A stretch of 21,472 bases of DNA from an uncultured bacterium (GTDB lineage Bacteria > Bacillota > Clostridia > Lachnospirales > Lachnospiraceae), in the NCBI GenBank assembly GCA_948467735.1, contig CAOKFN010000062.1, positions 1-21,472 on the forward strand, given 5' to 3'. A program made the position numbers and the translations under genes. Below the pieces are notes generated by a model. It was not told the origin of the DNA. It did no database searches and saw only the letters and a program-made list of their open reading frames with translations. The first letter of the stretch is position 1, and the number at the start of each line of letters is the position of its first letter. Below, piece by piece: positions 21,425-21,472 of this stretch.

Positions 21425-21472
21425 GCAGGAATGGCGGAATTGGCAGACGCGCACGGTTCAGGTCCGTGTGGT
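21425..21472 (+). tRNA. tRNA-Leu (CAG), partial
   Basis: GCAGGAATGGCGGAATTGGC begins a class II tRNA. The anticodon arm CACGG-TTCAGGT-CCGTG gives anticodon CAG, and TGGT starts the long variable region typical of tRNA-Leu. The 3' half lies beyond the window. Confidence 0.92.

Overview
The window looks like a piece of a Lachnospiraceae (Clostridia) chromosome. Signs are AGGAGG-type ribosome binding sites, sigma-A promoters with extended -10 boxes, tRNA genes without an encoded CCA, a DUF6020-type membrane protein, a CD1871A-type CXXC small protein and a KtrAB pair. This assignment is from gene content only.

Layout. 1-5630: a P-loop kinase-like protein, a SAM methyltransferase, a VanZ-like membrane protein, a large DUF6020-type membrane protein and an AAC(3)-family acetyltransferase, all on plus. 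5621-5789: 63-bp tandem hairpin repeats. 5804-7447 (minus): a TlpA-type thioredoxin lipoprotein, an unlisted 48-aa CXXC protein and a NapH-like 4Fe-4S membrane protein broken by one in-frame TAG. 7553-8254 (minus): an ankyrin-like protein whose Shine-Dalgarno lies in a hairpin. 8718-9093: a GNAT acetyltransferase broken by a short deletion. 9413-12055: palindromic tandem repeats, a cupin protein and the potassium uptake pair KtrB/KtrA. 12126-12280: a 42-bp minisatellite. 12382-16157: a large glycosyl hydrolase and an alpha/beta hydrolase, probably a glycan-degrading pair.

16420-17769 is the most interesting part. A tRNA-Val(CAC) gene has its 3' end duplicated 1272 bp away, which marks the two ends of a decayed integrated element. 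Between them lie a lone type I-C-like CRISPR repeat, a complete-looking Fst/par-like type I toxin-antitoxin locus and a deletion scar joining the start of a tape-measure gene to the end of a phage tail-lysozyme gene. The toxin-antitoxin locus has a 28-aa hydrophobic toxin ending in WLDGDN, a convergent small RNA, a shared 15-bp bidirectional terminator and direct repeats placing RNA-RNA pairing over the toxin start codon. The element seems to have lost its phage body and kept the addiction-like module.

17925-21472: a TraB/TIKI-like lipoprotein (minus) with a roughly 300-nt leader and a dyad operator; an orphan FliD-like gene (plus) behind a sigma-28-like promoter; a membrane-anchored SH3 protein behind a strong promoter and a perfect palindrome; and the start of tRNA-Leu(CAG), cut by the window end. 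Five separate short tandem-repeat arrays between 2.2 and 12.3 kb suggest frequent slippage or local duplication.
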